Position numbers and translations under genes: made by a program. Of a stretch of 64,000 nucleotides of DNA, positions 46,134-54,600 are shown in pieces (positions within the stretch are counted from its first letter, which is position 1; every line of letters starts with the position of its first letter). The notes under the pieces were generated by a model. The model saw only the letters and a list, made by a program, of their open reading frames with translations, was not told the DNA's origin and did no database searches. This DNA is from an uncultured SAR116 cluster alpha proteobacterium. GTDB taxonomy: Bacteria; Pseudomonadota; Alphaproteobacteria; Puniceispirillales; Marisalimonadaceae. Where the stretch lies: contig CACJJL010000002.1 in the NCBI GenBank assembly GCA_902593735.1, positions 62,001 to 126,000 of the forward strand. Direction: 5' to 3'.

Positions 46134-48152
46134 ATGATGTTAGCTAAAAATGAGAACAAAAATAATAGTCCTAAATTAGGTAACGATAGCCCGATATTAG
46201 ATCTTAATAATTCTGGTATAAAATCTCTTATAAAAAAGGGAAAACTTAATGGCTTTGTTACACTTGATGAATTAAATCAAGCTTTACCACCTGGAGAATA
46301 TAGTTCAGAGCAGATTGAAGATATTCACTCAGCTATAAATGACATGGGCTTTAATATTATTGATCAACAAGAAGAAACTTCTTTGGAGGAAAATGAAGAA
46401 AAAAATCCTGGCAATTTATCTGAAGAAGAAGGGGCACGTTCTGATGATCCAGTTAGAATGTATCTCAAGGAAATGGGTTCAGTAGAGCTTTTGTCGAGAG
46501 AGGGTGAAATTTCTATAGCTAAAAGAATAGAAGCTGGAAGAGAGTTGATGGTAGGAGGTATATATGAATCACCACTTGCAATGAGAGCATTTCTGAAATG
46601 GAGAGACGAGGTTGATGATGGAACGATGTTATTAAGAGATATAATTGATCTTGAAACAACTTATTCTAGAATTAATGGTGGAGCAAATGAACCTAGTATT
46701 ATCAATGATAATATTAATGGTTTTAAATTAGATAACAACGATCATCAAAAAGTAGATAAAAAACTAGATGAAAACAAAAATTTCAAGATTATCTACAAAA
46801 AAAACATTAAAAATGAAAATGAAAGTGCAGCTGGTGTCAATGAAGATGATCAAGAGCAAGATGAAGATGATGATAATGATGATGATATAAATCTTTCATT
46901 AGTTGCTATGGAAGCTGAAATTAAAGATCAAATTTTAGCAATGATAGATAATGTTGCAAAGACTTTTAAAGAAATATTAACACTTAGTGAAAGAAGAATA
47001 GCAAGGCTGAGAAAAGGTGAAATTTTAGTTTCAAGATCTGAAAAAAGGTTATCAGACTTGAGAATTATTCTAATTGAGCAGATGGAAAAAATATACCTCA
47101 ATCATAATAGGCAGGAAGAGTTAATTGATCAGATGTATGGTTTAAATAAACAAATTACTAATATTGAAGGATCATTATTGAGATTGGCTGAGGGATCAGG
47201 TGTAAAAAGAAAAGACTTTATAAATAGTTGGGTTGGTAATGAAATTGATCATAACTGGGCAGTTAAGCCTAGAAAATCAAAATCCTGGGAAAAGTTTACT
47301 GAAAATCATAATGATGAGATTATCAGTATATGTGATCAAGTGTTTGATTTCGTAAATAAAGTTAGTATGCCAGTACAAGAATATAAGAAACTCATTCAAA
47401 TAATACAAAGAGGAGAAAGAGAGGCTGCTCGAGCTAAAAAAGAAATGGTCGAAGCAAATTTAAGGCTAGTTATATCCATAGCTAAAAAATATACAAACAG
47501 GGGATTGCAATTCTTAGATTTGATACAAGAAGGAAATATTGGATTAATGAAAGCAGTTGATAAATTTGAATATAGACGTGGTTATAAATTTTCAACATAT
47601 GCTACTTGGTGGATTAGGCAAGCAATTACTCGATCTATTGCTGACCAAGCACGAACAATAAGAATTCCTGTGCATATGATTGAAACCATTAATAAACTTG
47701 TAAGAACATCAAGGCAAATGCTTCATGAAATTGGAAGAGAACCTACACCAGAAGAATTATCTGATAAAATCTCCATGCCTTTAGATAAAGTAAGGAAAGT
47801 TTTAAAAATTGCGAAAGAACCAATTTCTCTTGAAACACCAGTTGGTGACGAGGATGATAGTCATCTCGGTGACTTTATTGAAGATAAAATGGCCGTTCAA
47901 CCCTTGGAAGCGGCAATTCATGCTAATTTAAGAGAGACAACAACAAGGATATTAGCAAGTTTGACCCCAAGAGAAGAAAGAGTTTTGAGAATGCGTTTTG
48001 GAATTGGCATGAATACTGATCATACTCTTGAAGAAGTTGGACAACAATTTAGTGTAACAAGAGAGCGTATAAGGCAGATAGAAGCTAAAGCGCTACGAAA
48101 ATTAAAGCATCCAACCCGATCAAGGAAATTAAGGTCATTTCTTGAAAATTAG
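46134..48152 (+). CDS. rpoD: RNA polymerase primary sigma factor RpoD
   Basis: A 672-residue sigma-70. Region 1.1 ('[19 protein letters not shown]') is near residues 30-50, and 1.2 ('[21 protein letters not shown]') near 105-125. A long non-conserved insert carries an Asp/Glu tract ('[15 protein letters not shown]'). Region 2 follows ('[20 protein letters not shown]', '[12 protein letters not shown]'), then region 3 and region 4 ('[15 protein letters not shown]', '[18 protein letters not shown]'). The start is ATG 46134; an in-frame TTG at 46125 has no better site, and a second ATG follows directly. Last protein gene of the yqeY-dnaG-rpoD run. Confidence 0.95.
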   Translation: MMLAKNENKNNSPKLGNDSPILDLNNSGIKSLIKKGKLNGFVTLDELNQALPPGEYSSEQIEDIHSAINDMGFNIIDQQEETSLEENEEKNPGNLSEEEGARSDDPVRMYLKEMGSVELLSREGEISIAKRIEAGRELMVGGIYESPLAMRAFLKWRDEVDDGTMLLRDIIDLETTYSRINGGANEPSIINDNINGFKLDNNDHQKVDKKLDENKNFKIIYKKNIKNENESAAGVNEDDQEQDEDDDNDDDINLSLVAMEAEIKDQILAMIDNVAKTFKEILTLSERRIARLRKGEILVSRSEKRLSDLRIILIEQMEKIYLNHNRQEELIDQMYGLNKQITNIEGSLLRLAEGSGVKRKDFINSWVGNEIDHNWAVKPRKSKSWEKFTENHNDEIISICDQVFDFVNKVSMPVQEYKKLIQIIQRGEREAARAKKEMVEANLRLVISIAKKYTNRGLQFLDLIQEGNIGLMKAVDKFEYRRGYKFSTYATWWIRQAITRSIADQARTIRIPVHMIETINKLVRTSRQMLHEIGREPTPEELSDKISMPLDKVRKVLKIAKEPISLETPVGDEDDSHLGDFIEDKMAVQPLEAAIHANLRETTTRILASLTPREERVLRMRFGIGMNTDHTLEEVGQQFSVTRERIRQIEAKALRKLKHPTRSRKLRSFLEN

Positions 48153-48174
48153 TACAAAGTCTAAATACTTATAC

Positions 48175-48203
48175 TTTACATACTCAATTTGTACTAGTAT
48201 AAG
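48175..48203 (+). promoter_or_regulatory. Promoter of the tRNA gene
   Basis: TTTACA at 48175-48180 and TATAAG at 48198-48203 are 17 bases apart, with the mature tRNA beginning at 48220, about 17 bases after the -10. It sits between the rpoD stop and the tRNA and is the cleanest sigma-70-like site I see in the window. Confidence 0.6.
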
Positions 48204-48219
48204 TTCTTAAAATTAAATT

Positions 48220-48296
48220 AGGCCTGTAGCTCAACTGGTTAGAGCCCTCCGCTCATAACGGAGTGGTTGGGGGTTCAAGTCCCTCCAGGCCTACCA
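48220..48296 (+). tRNA. tRNA with anticodon CAT, probably tRNA-Ile2 (lysidine-modified, reads AUA)
   Basis: A 77-base cloverleaf with encoded CCA. The acceptor stem AGGCCTG/CAGGCCT has seven pairs, the D-arm begins GCTC, the anticodon stem is CTCCG/CGGAG with loop CTCATAA, and the T-arm has GGTTCAAGTCC-type sequence. Anticodon CAT could be Met, fMet or Ile2. The initiator is excluded by the A1-T72 pair. The consecutive C4-G69 and C5-G68 pairs are known determinants of the lysidine enzyme TilS, and the acceptor stem closely resembles tRNA-Ile(GAU), so Ile2 is favoured over elongator Met. Confidence 0.9.
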
Positions 48297-48322
48297 AAAT
48301 TTAATTTAATTCAAATTTTTTT
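48296..48322 (+). terminator. Possible weak terminator after the tRNA
   Basis: AAAATTT (48296-48302) can pair with AAATTTT (48313-48319) around a ten-base loop, running into seven T's (48316-48322). The stem is all A/T, so termination would be weak and some transcription may continue into the sugar-acid genes. Confidence 0.25.
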
Positions 48323-48396
48323 GTTAATTTTATTTTCTGTGATATTTTGTTAAAAAAAATTACGGTTTTTTAATTAATCATAAAATAGGGTCAGTT

Positions 48397-50127
48397 TTGA
48401 AAAAAAAATATGAAGATTTAAGAAGTTACAGATGGTTTGCTCCAAATGATGTTAGATCGTTTGGTCATAGATCCAGAGCTATGCAAATGGGATTAAGTAA
48501 AGATGATTGGGAAAATAAACCAATTGTAGGTATTATAAACACGTGGTCTGATATTCAACCATGTCATATGCACTTTAAACAAAGAGTTGAAGATGTAAAA
48601 AAAGGAATTTATCAATCAGGTGGTTTACCTATTGAACTTCCAGCAATATCTCTTGCCGAAATGTATGTTAAACCCACAACTATGTTGTATAGAAATATGT
48701 TGTCTATGGAAGTAGAGGAACTAATTAGATCGCATCCAATCGATGGTGTTGTTTTAATGGGAGGTTGTGATAAAACCACACCTGCTTTGACCATGGGGGC
48801 AATATCTTTAAACCTACCGACAATATTTTTACCAGCAGGACCTATGCTGAGAGGAAATTATAAAGGTAAATTTTTAGGTAGTGGTTCAGATGGTTGGAAA
48901 TATTGGGACGAACTTAGAGCAGGAAATATTTCAAATCAAGACTGGGAAGAAGTAGAGACAGGTATTGCTCGATCGTATGGACACTGTATGACAATGGGAA
49001 CTGCAAGTACAATGACAGCTATTGCGGAGGCTATTGGTTTATGTATGCCTGGTGCAAGTTCTATTCCAGCAGCAGATTCTAACCATATTAGAATGTCTAA
49101 AAGTGTAGGAAAAAGAATTGTTGAAATGATTTGGGAAGATTTAACACCAAAGAAAATTATTACTGAAAGGTCTATCGATAATGCTGTTACGGTAGCGATG
49201 GCAATGGGTTGTTCAACAAATGCTATAATTCATCTTATAGCAATGGCAAGAAGGGCTGGGATAAAATTAACGATGGATGATTTAGACAAAAAAGGTAAAA
49301 TTATTCCTTTAATAGCAAATATAAGGCCTTCAGGAAAAAACTATTTGATGGAAGATTTTTTCTATGCAGGTGGAATTTTGTCCCTGATGTATTCTTTGTC
49401 TGATAAACTTAACTTAAACGAAATAACTGTATCTGGCCATAAAATTAAAGAACTCATAGATGGAAAAGAGACACTCAATAAAGATATAATTCGTTCTATC
49501 GATAATCCAATTTATGAGGAAGGTTCTTTAGCAGTTTTAAAAGGTAATTTGGCTCCAGATGGTTGTGTTATCAAACCAGCTGCTTGTGAAAAGAAATTTT
49601 TAAAACATAAAGGTCCAGCCATAGTTTTTAATAGCTATCTAGAAATGAAAACTATTATTGACTGTGATGAATTAGATGTAACTGAAAATCATGTTTTGGT
49701 ATTAAGAAATGTTGGCCCTGTGGGAGGCCCAGGAATGCCAGAGTGGGGTATGATGCCAATACCAAAAAAACTTTTAAACAAAGGTGTACGTGACATGGTA
49801 AGAATTTCTGATGCTAGAATGAGTGGTACTAGTTATGGAGCGTGCATTCTTCACGTTGCTCCTGAGAGTTTTGTGGGTGGTCCATTGTCATTATTAGAAA
49901 CAGGTGACATAGTTGAAATAGATGTAAAATTAAGATCAATCAATATGCTTGTTGATGAAAAGACTTTGCTACAAAGACAAAAGAAAGTTAAAAAAAATAT
50001 CCCTAAAGCTGGTAGAGGATGGCTTTGGATGTATAGTAATCATGTAAAACAAGCAAATGAAGGTTGTGATTTCGATTTTTTAGAAACTGATTTTGGTATG
50101 TCTGCAAAAGAGCCTGATATTTTTTAG
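48397..50127 (+). CDS. IlvD/Edd family dehydratase, aldonate (L-arabinonate-like) type
   Basis: A 576-residue Fe-S dehydratase. Cluster cysteines are C56 ('QPCHMHF'), C124 ('GGCDKTTPA') and C197 ('YGHCMTMGTAS'). The N-terminus 'RWFAPNDVRSFGHRSR' and 'GGLPIELPAISLAEMY' are typical of sugar-acid dehydratases rather than of dihydroxy-acid dehydratase in valine synthesis. The cysteine spacing matches that of [2Fe-2S] L-arabinonate dehydratase. It would turn an aldonate into a 2-keto-3-deoxy acid. The exact sugar is not decidable. Start TTG 48397. First of a three-gene cassette with an RraA-like and a UxaA-like gene. Confidence 0.85.
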   Translation: MKKKYEDLRSYRWFAPNDVRSFGHRSRAMQMGLSKDDWENKPIVGIINTWSDIQPCHMHFKQRVEDVKKGIYQSGGLPIELPAISLAEMYVKPTTMLYRNMLSMEVEELIRSHPIDGVVLMGGCDKTTPALTMGAISLNLPTIFLPAGPMLRGNYKGKFLGSGSDGWKYWDELRAGNISNQDWEEVETGIARSYGHCMTMGTASTMTAIAEAIGLCMPGASSIPAADSNHIRMSKSVGKRIVEMIWEDLTPKKIITERSIDNAVTVAMAMGCSTNAIIHLIAMARRAGIKLTMDDLDKKGKIIPLIANIRPSGKNYLMEDFFYAGGILSLMYSLSDKLNLNEITVSGHKIKELIDGKETLNKDIIRSIDNPIYEEGSLAVLKGNLAPDGCVIKPAACEKKFLKHKGPAIVFNSYLEMKTIIDCDELDVTENHVLVLRNVGPVGGPGMPEWGMMPIPKKLLNKGVRDMVRISDARMSGTSYGACILHVAPESFVGGPLSLLETGDIVEIDVKLRSINMLVDEKTLLQRQKKVKKNIPKAGRGWLWMYSNHVKQANEGCDFDFLETDFGMSAKEPDIF

Positions 50128-50136
50128 AGATTAATT

Positions 50137-50859
50137 ATGCTGTCCAAAGAGTTAAAGAAAATATTTTTAAATTCAAGTGTAGCTACAATATGTACAGCAT
50201 TATTCAAAAAAGGATTAAGAAATCAATTTATTCAAGGAGTCTTTCCACTTAATCCAAAATTACCTAATATGGTTGGATTTGCCTATACTGTTAGATACAT
50301 ACCAGCAAGGGAAGATCTTAACAATATAGATGTTTTCAAAAACCCTAAGCATCCACAGCGTCTAGCTATTGAGAAATGCCCTAAGGATTACGTTTTAATT
50401 TTTGACAGTAGAAAGGATCCTAGAGCAGCGTCAGCTGGATCCATCTTGATTACAAGATTAATGGTAAGAGGTTGTGCTGGAGTGGTGACTGACGGTGGAT
50501 TTAGAGATACTAATGAAATAAAGAATTTAAATATACCTTCCTATCATAATAGACCTTCTTCACCCACTAACCTTACTTTACATCAAGCTATAGATTTAAA
50601 TAAACCTATAGCGTGTGGTGACGTTGCAGTCTGGCCAAATGATTTGATTGTTGGAGATAAAGAAGGTGTTGTTGTTATACCAAATGATATTATAAAAGAA
50701 ATTTCTAATGATGTGAAATTTATGACAATGTATGAGGACTATGTAATGGATAAGATACAAAATGGAGTATCCATTACAGGTTTATATCCACTAACTGATG
50801 AGAATAAAAAAAAATCATTTGAAAAATGGTTAAAAATAAAAAAACTTAATTTTAAATGA
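50137..50859 (+). CDS. RraA family protein (HMG/CHA-aldolase-like)
   Basis: A 240-residue protein of the RraA/class II 4-hydroxy-4-methyl-2-oxoglutarate aldolase fold. The metal and pyruvate site appears as 'GVVTDGGFRD' (115-124) with R123 and D124; 'AASAGSILITRLMVRGCAG' and 'VGDKEGVVVIP' are also conserved. In this fold, aldolases cleave 2-keto acids to pyruvate, while E. coli RraA itself inhibits RNase E. Retention of R123/D124 and the neighbours, two sugar-acid dehydratases, favour an aldolase or decarboxylase acting on their keto-deoxy product; that is inference. AGAG precedes the ATG, nine bases after the dehydratase. Confidence 0.8.
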   Translation: MLSKELKKIFLNSSVATICTALFKKGLRNQFIQGVFPLNPKLPNMVGFAYTVRYIPAREDLNNIDVFKNPKHPQRLAIEKCPKDYVLIFDSRKDPRAASAGSILITRLMVRGCAGVVTDGGFRDTNEIKNLNIPSYHNRPSSPTNLTLHQAIDLNKPIACGDVAVWPNDLIVGDKEGVVVIPNDIIKEISNDVKFMTMYEDYVMDKIQNGVSITGLYPLTDENKKKSFEKWLKIKKLNFK

Positions 50860-50869
50860 GGTTTAGCCA

Positions 50870-52420
50870 ATGGATGATACTATAGAAATTAATGTAAAAG
50901 GATCAAATGCATTACTTTTGAATAATGAAGACAATATAATCATTGCTATAGATAATATGAAGGCTGATCAATATCTAAAAAATTTTGATATTACATTAGA
51001 CGCTCCAATACTTTCAGGACAAAAAATTGCAAAAGTAGATATTCTTAAAGATAGTCCTATTTACAAATATGGTACAATTATAGGTTTTGCAGATACTGAT
51101 TTAGCTAAAGGTAAAGTTTTAACTAATTCAAATGTTGTATTTAAGGAATATGGACGAGAACATGAGTATTGCTCAAAATATCTACCAACACAATTTGTCG
51201 ATTCATCAGGTAGAAGAACGTTTACCGGTTTCAAAAGAATGGGAGGAAAAGTTGGTACTAGAAATTTTATTGCAATATTATCAACAGTAAATTGCTCTGC
51301 AACTGTAGTACATGAAATTGCTTCATATTTCACTCCGGACAAACTGATTAATTATCCTAATATAGATGGTGTGGCTGCCTTTAGCCATTCAACTGGATGT
51401 GGAATGGAATTGTCAGGTGAACCTATGAATTTGTTAAATAGAACATTAGGGGGGTATATAAGTCACCCGAATGTTGCTTCATCTTTAGTTGTAGGCCTTG
51501 GTTGCGAAAGATGTCAAGTTGGAGGTTTGTTTTCTCACCAAGGGCTTAAAGAAAATGAAAATTTAAAAACTTTAGTGATGCAGAATAATGGAGGTACTAC
51601 TGCAACAATAAAAAAAGGTATTGAAATTGTAGAGAGCATGTTAGAGAAAGCAAATTTAAATTTTAGAGAAGAAGTCCCTGTTTCTAATCTAATGGTTGGT
51701 CTTCAGTGTGGAGGATCAGATGCTTTTTCATCTATTTCTGCTAATCCTTCTTTGGGGAAAGCTGTTGATATACTTGTAAGTCATGGAGGTACTGCAATTC
51801 TATCAGAAACACCTGAAATATATGGTGTTGAGGATACATTAACCGCAAGAGCAGTAAATTTTTCAGTTGCAGAAAAATTATTGGAACGTGTAAACTGGTG
51901 GAAAAATATTTACGCAGTAGGTAGAGACGTACAAATAAATGGAATAGTAAGCCCAGGAAATCAAACAGGTGGCCTTGCGAATATTTTAGAAAAATCTTTA
52001 GGATCAGCTATGAAAGGTGGCACAACTGGTTTAATGGAGGTATACAATTATGCAGACAGAGTTAATAAAAAAGGATTTGTGTTTATGGATACACCAGGAT
52101 TTGATCCAGTTTCAGCGACTGGACAAATAGCAGGCGGGGCAAATTTAATTGCATTTACAACAGGCAGGGGGTCATGTTTTGGTTCTAAGCCAACTCCTTC
52201 AATAAAATTGGCAACTAATTCTGCTCTTTATAAAAAGATGCATGAGGACATGGATATAAATTGTGGTTTAGTGATTGATGGAGATAAAGACATTGAAGAA
52301 ATGGGTAAAATTATTTTTGAAGAATTTATTTCTTTTGCATCTGGAAAGAAAACAAAAAGTGAAATTTTAAATCTTGGTCGCCATGAATTTGCTCCTTGGC
52401 AAATAGGTATAACAGGCTAA
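50870..52420 (+). CDS. UxaA/GarD family dehydratase (altronate/galactarate type)
   Basis: A 516-residue hydrolyase with an N-terminal SAF domain (about 1-90) and the UxaA/GarD body: 'GFKRMGGKVGTRNFIAIL', 'NCSATV', 'HSTGCGME', 'GLGCERCQV' and 'GLQCGGSDAFSSISANPSLG'. Full length, so both halves that are split in some homologues are fused here. Family enzymes use iron to dehydrate D-altronate or galactarate to a keto-deoxy acid. With the IlvD/Edd and RraA genes it suggests uronate or aldarate use. GAGG precedes the ATG, ten bases after rraA. Its stop interlocks with that of a ribbon-helix-helix gene. Confidence 0.88.
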   Translation: MDDTIEINVKGSNALLLNNEDNIIIAIDNMKADQYLKNFDITLDAPILSGQKIAKVDILKDSPIYKYGTIIGFADTDLAKGKVLTNSNVVFKEYGREHEYCSKYLPTQFVDSSGRRTFTGFKRMGGKVGTRNFIAILSTVNCSATVVHEIASYFTPDKLINYPNIDGVAAFSHSTGCGMELSGEPMNLLNRTLGGYISHPNVASSLVVGLGCERCQVGGLFSHQGLKENENLKTLVMQNNGGTTATIKKGIEIVESMLEKANLNFREEVPVSNLMVGLQCGGSDAFSSISANPSLGKAVDILVSHGGTAILSETPEIYGVEDTLTARAVNFSVAEKLLERVNWWKNIYAVGRDVQINGIVSPGNQTGGLANILEKSLGSAMKGGTTGLMEVYNYADRVNKKGFVFMDTPGFDPVSATGQIAGGANLIAFTTGRGSCFGSKPTPSIKLATNSALYKKMHEDMDINCGLVIDGDKDIEEMGKIIFEEFISFASGKKTKSEILNLGRHEFAPWQIGITG

Positions 52421-52620
52421 TCTTTCATATAAAATTTTAAAAGATAGACTCTTATTGAAGATGCAAGTGAAGCTTTCCTGCTAGTATCAATTTGAGCAAC
52501 TAAATTTTCCATGGAACATTTTTGTTCTTTGGCAATTATTTTTAAGGCATCCCAAAACTCTTTTTCCAAAGATAAAGATGTTCTATGTTTTTTAATAGTT
52601 AATGATTTTTTAATTAACAT
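52417..52620 (-). CDS. Ribbon-helix-helix domain protein
   Basis: A 67-residue protein matching the alphaproteobacterial ribbon-helix-helix (RHH_4-like) type: 'KKSLTIKKHRTSLSLEKEFWDALKII' is the strand plus first helix (read in two parts), followed by 'CSMENLVAQID' and 'ASLASSIRVYLLKFY'. Such proteins dimerise and may bind DNA; targets are unknown. It lies three bases upstream of the RNA methyltransferase gene in the reading direction's downstream neighbourhood and ends inside the uxaA stop (shared CTAA). Confidence 0.75.
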   Translation of the reverse strand: MLIKKSLTIKKHRTSLSLEKEFWDALKIIAKEQKCSMENLVAQIDTSRKASLASSIRVYLLKFYMKD

Positions 52621-52623
52621 TAT

Positions 52624-53958
52624 TTATTTTAGCTGAAATAGTGCAACTAACTCAACATGTGCAGAAAATAAAAATTGATCAATTGGTTGCACCCATTTTA
52701 ATTTATAATTATTTCCAATTAATATTTTAGAATCTCTTACAAAGGTATTAACATTACAGGAAATACTAATTATTGTTGGCACATTTGATTTTGCAATGTT
52801 TGAAAATTGCAATTTTGCACCTGAACGAGGAGGATCAACAATAATTATGTCATATTTAGTAAGCTCATCTGAAGTTAAAGGGAAATTTTTCAAATCTCTT
52901 AATTTTGTTGTAACTTTATTTCCAACGCCTTCTTTTCTACTAGCCATTTCTATAGCTTTTAAAGCTTCATTATCTAATTCAAAAGCATGTATGTGAAATT
53001 TTTTTTTTAACAATGGTAAAGTTATTGTTCCACTACCACAAAAGAGTTCACAAACTAGTTTTGTTTTTTTATTTTCATTTAGTCCTTTCATGACACTCTC
53101 AATAATTGCAATTTCACCTTCAGCTGTTGCTTGTAGAAATCCTCCTGGAGGTGGAAAAATATAAGTTGAAAAAAACTTGTTAGACAAAATTGAAAGATCT
53201 TTTGTAAATAGTAATTCATTCGTATTATCCTTTAATCTTCTATGGAATCTAATAACCGAACTGGTCGAAATAGCCTCAATAAAGATGTTTAATCTTTGGT
53301 ATTTTATTTTCTCTATGCCATTTATGAGAAGATCTATTCCGCTGTCTAGCAGATTCATATGAATATTAATCTCATCACCTATATCAAGAAGTTGATGTAA
53401 TGGGTTTTCTAAAACATGAATAAATTTTTCGAGTTCTAAGTCGATAATTATACATTCTTTAATTTTTGTAATATATTTGCTTCTATACTCATTAAATCCA
53501 ATTATTGTGTTAGACTTATTTTTTTTTGCTTTTAATTTTATATGTCTCCTACTTCTTGTCGAAGAAGTTTTTATTGGCTTAATGTTTGTTGTTGGAGAAA
53601 TTTTTAATATTGGTAGTGAGATTTTTTCAAATTTCCAACATGAATAATCTTCAAAATTCCAATGCTGAAGTAAACATCCACCACATTTAAAAAAATGTGA
53701 ACATTTTGGGTCAATTCTTTTAGGTGACGATATTTTAATTTCAAGTAAATCAGCTCTTATACCATCAGAAGTAGAAAGAATTGGTTTAACAACAACTCTT
53801 TCATAAGGTAAAGCAAAAGGTGTAAAAAAAGTGTAATCACTTTTTTTATAATTGATTTCAGTTGTCAATGAAGATATACCTTCGCCTCTAGATCCAATAT
53901 ATTTGATCGTTAAAATTTTGTTATCAACATTTTTTTTTAATTTTTTAAGCTTATTCAT
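52624..53958 (-). CDS. 23S rRNA/tRNA uracil-5 methyltransferase, RumA/TrmA family
   Basis: A 444-residue class I SAM methyltransferase. An N-terminal TRAM-like domain ('IKYIGSRGEGISSL') precedes an Fe-S cysteine cluster C86, C92, C95 ('CSHFFKCGGC'). The SAM loop is 'ELFCGSGTITLPL', and 'IIVDPPRSG' and the catalytic cysteine near residue 400 in 'IISISCNVNTF' complete the 5-methyluridine active site. It modifies uridine in 23S rRNA most likely. The ATG overlaps the stop of the upstream regulator gene as ATGA, indicating coupling. Confidence 0.9.
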   Translation of the reverse strand: MNKLKKLKKNVDNKILTIKYIGSRGEGISSLTTEINYKKSDYTFFTPFALPYERVVVKPILSTSDGIRADLLEIKISSPKRIDPKCSHFFKCGGCLLQHWNFEDYSCWKFEKISLPILKISPTTNIKPIKTSSTRSRRHIKLKAKKNKSNTIIGFNEYRSKYITKIKECIIIDLELEKFIHVLENPLHQLLDIGDEINIHMNLLDSGIDLLINGIEKIKYQRLNIFIEAISTSSVIRFHRRLKDNTNELLFTKDLSILSNKFFSTYIFPPPGGFLQATAEGEIAIIESVMKGLNENKKTKLVCELFCGSGTITLPLLKKKFHIHAFELDNEALKAIEMASRKEGVGNKVTTKLRDLKNFPLTSDELTKYDIIIVDPPRSGAKLQFSNIAKSNVPTIISISCNVNTFVRDSKILIGNNYKLKWVQPIDQFLFSAHVELVALFQLK

Positions 53959-54596
53959 TTTGAGAATACTTTAGAACATTGCCATAAAATTTTACCAGTT
54001 ATATTCAAAAGATTTGAATTGATTTGGAAAGGAGAAAAACTATTAAAATATGGCTTTACACTTAATTTATTCTGATTAAACTTACTTAATTCAATGAAAG
54101 CTAGAAAATAATTTTTATTATCTTTAAGCAAGTAAACATTAGGTTGCTTAAATTTTTTAATACTTACGTCTATAATGGTTGTCAAATAGCCATTAGTTGT
54201 AGGGGTTTGAAAATAATATAAATTTTTTTCGTCAAAAAAATCTAATCCATTTAAGAATTCTTTTGAAATGTATATTTCGCTTGTATTGTTAAAGTTATTT
54301 TCAATATTTTTTAATGTAAAAAGTTTTTCATTTGGAAAAAGATTTTTTAACCAGCTTGGTACTAATTCTTTTTCATTTATAGCTAATATTTTTGCTAACT
54401 TTAATCTATATTCCTCAGGTAGAACTTTAGGAGTGCCCCTATAAAGATACTGTTGCAAATACGCATCATTTTTTTTTATATTTCTTGATAAATCACGAAG
54501 ATTATAATTCTTTTTTTTTATTAATTTTTTAATTTTCTCCCTGATTTCATTGTTATCAACCATTATTTCTTTCTTAATTTCATCTATATCAGTCAT
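53955..54596 (-). CDS. XRE-type regulator with degenerate S24-like C-terminal domain
   Basis: About 213 residues: an N-terminal helix-turn-helix with the alphaproteobacterial pattern 'NLRDLSRNIKKNDAYLQQYLYRGTP', then a C-terminal half whose end 'ITGKILWQCSKVFSK' resembles the last strands of S24/LexA-type domains. The S24 nucleophile motif (G-D-S-M) is not visible, so self-cleavage is unlikely. The start is uncertain: TTG 54617, ATG 54596 (AGGAGG immediately adjacent) or ATG 54563, which best fits homologous N-termini. Cotranscribed with the methyltransferase and ispB. Targets unknown. Confidence 0.65.
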   Translation of the reverse strand: MTDIDEIKKEIMVDNNEIREKIKKLIKKKNYNLRDLSRNIKKNDAYLQQYLYRGTPKVLPEEYRLKLAKILAINEKELVPSWLKNLFPNEKLFTLKNIENNFNNTSEIYISKEFLNGLDFFDEKNLYYFQTPTTNGYLTTIIDVSIKKFKQPNVYLLKDNKNYFLAFIELSKFNQNKLSVKPYFNSFSPFQINSNLLNITGKILWQCSKVFSK

Positions 54597-54600
54597 CCTC

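Noticed and set aside
48220-48296. Calling the tRNA as Met or initiator
   Set aside because: The A1-T72 pair excludes the initiator, and the C4-G69/C5-G68 pairs and tRNA-Ile-like acceptor stem favour Ile2.
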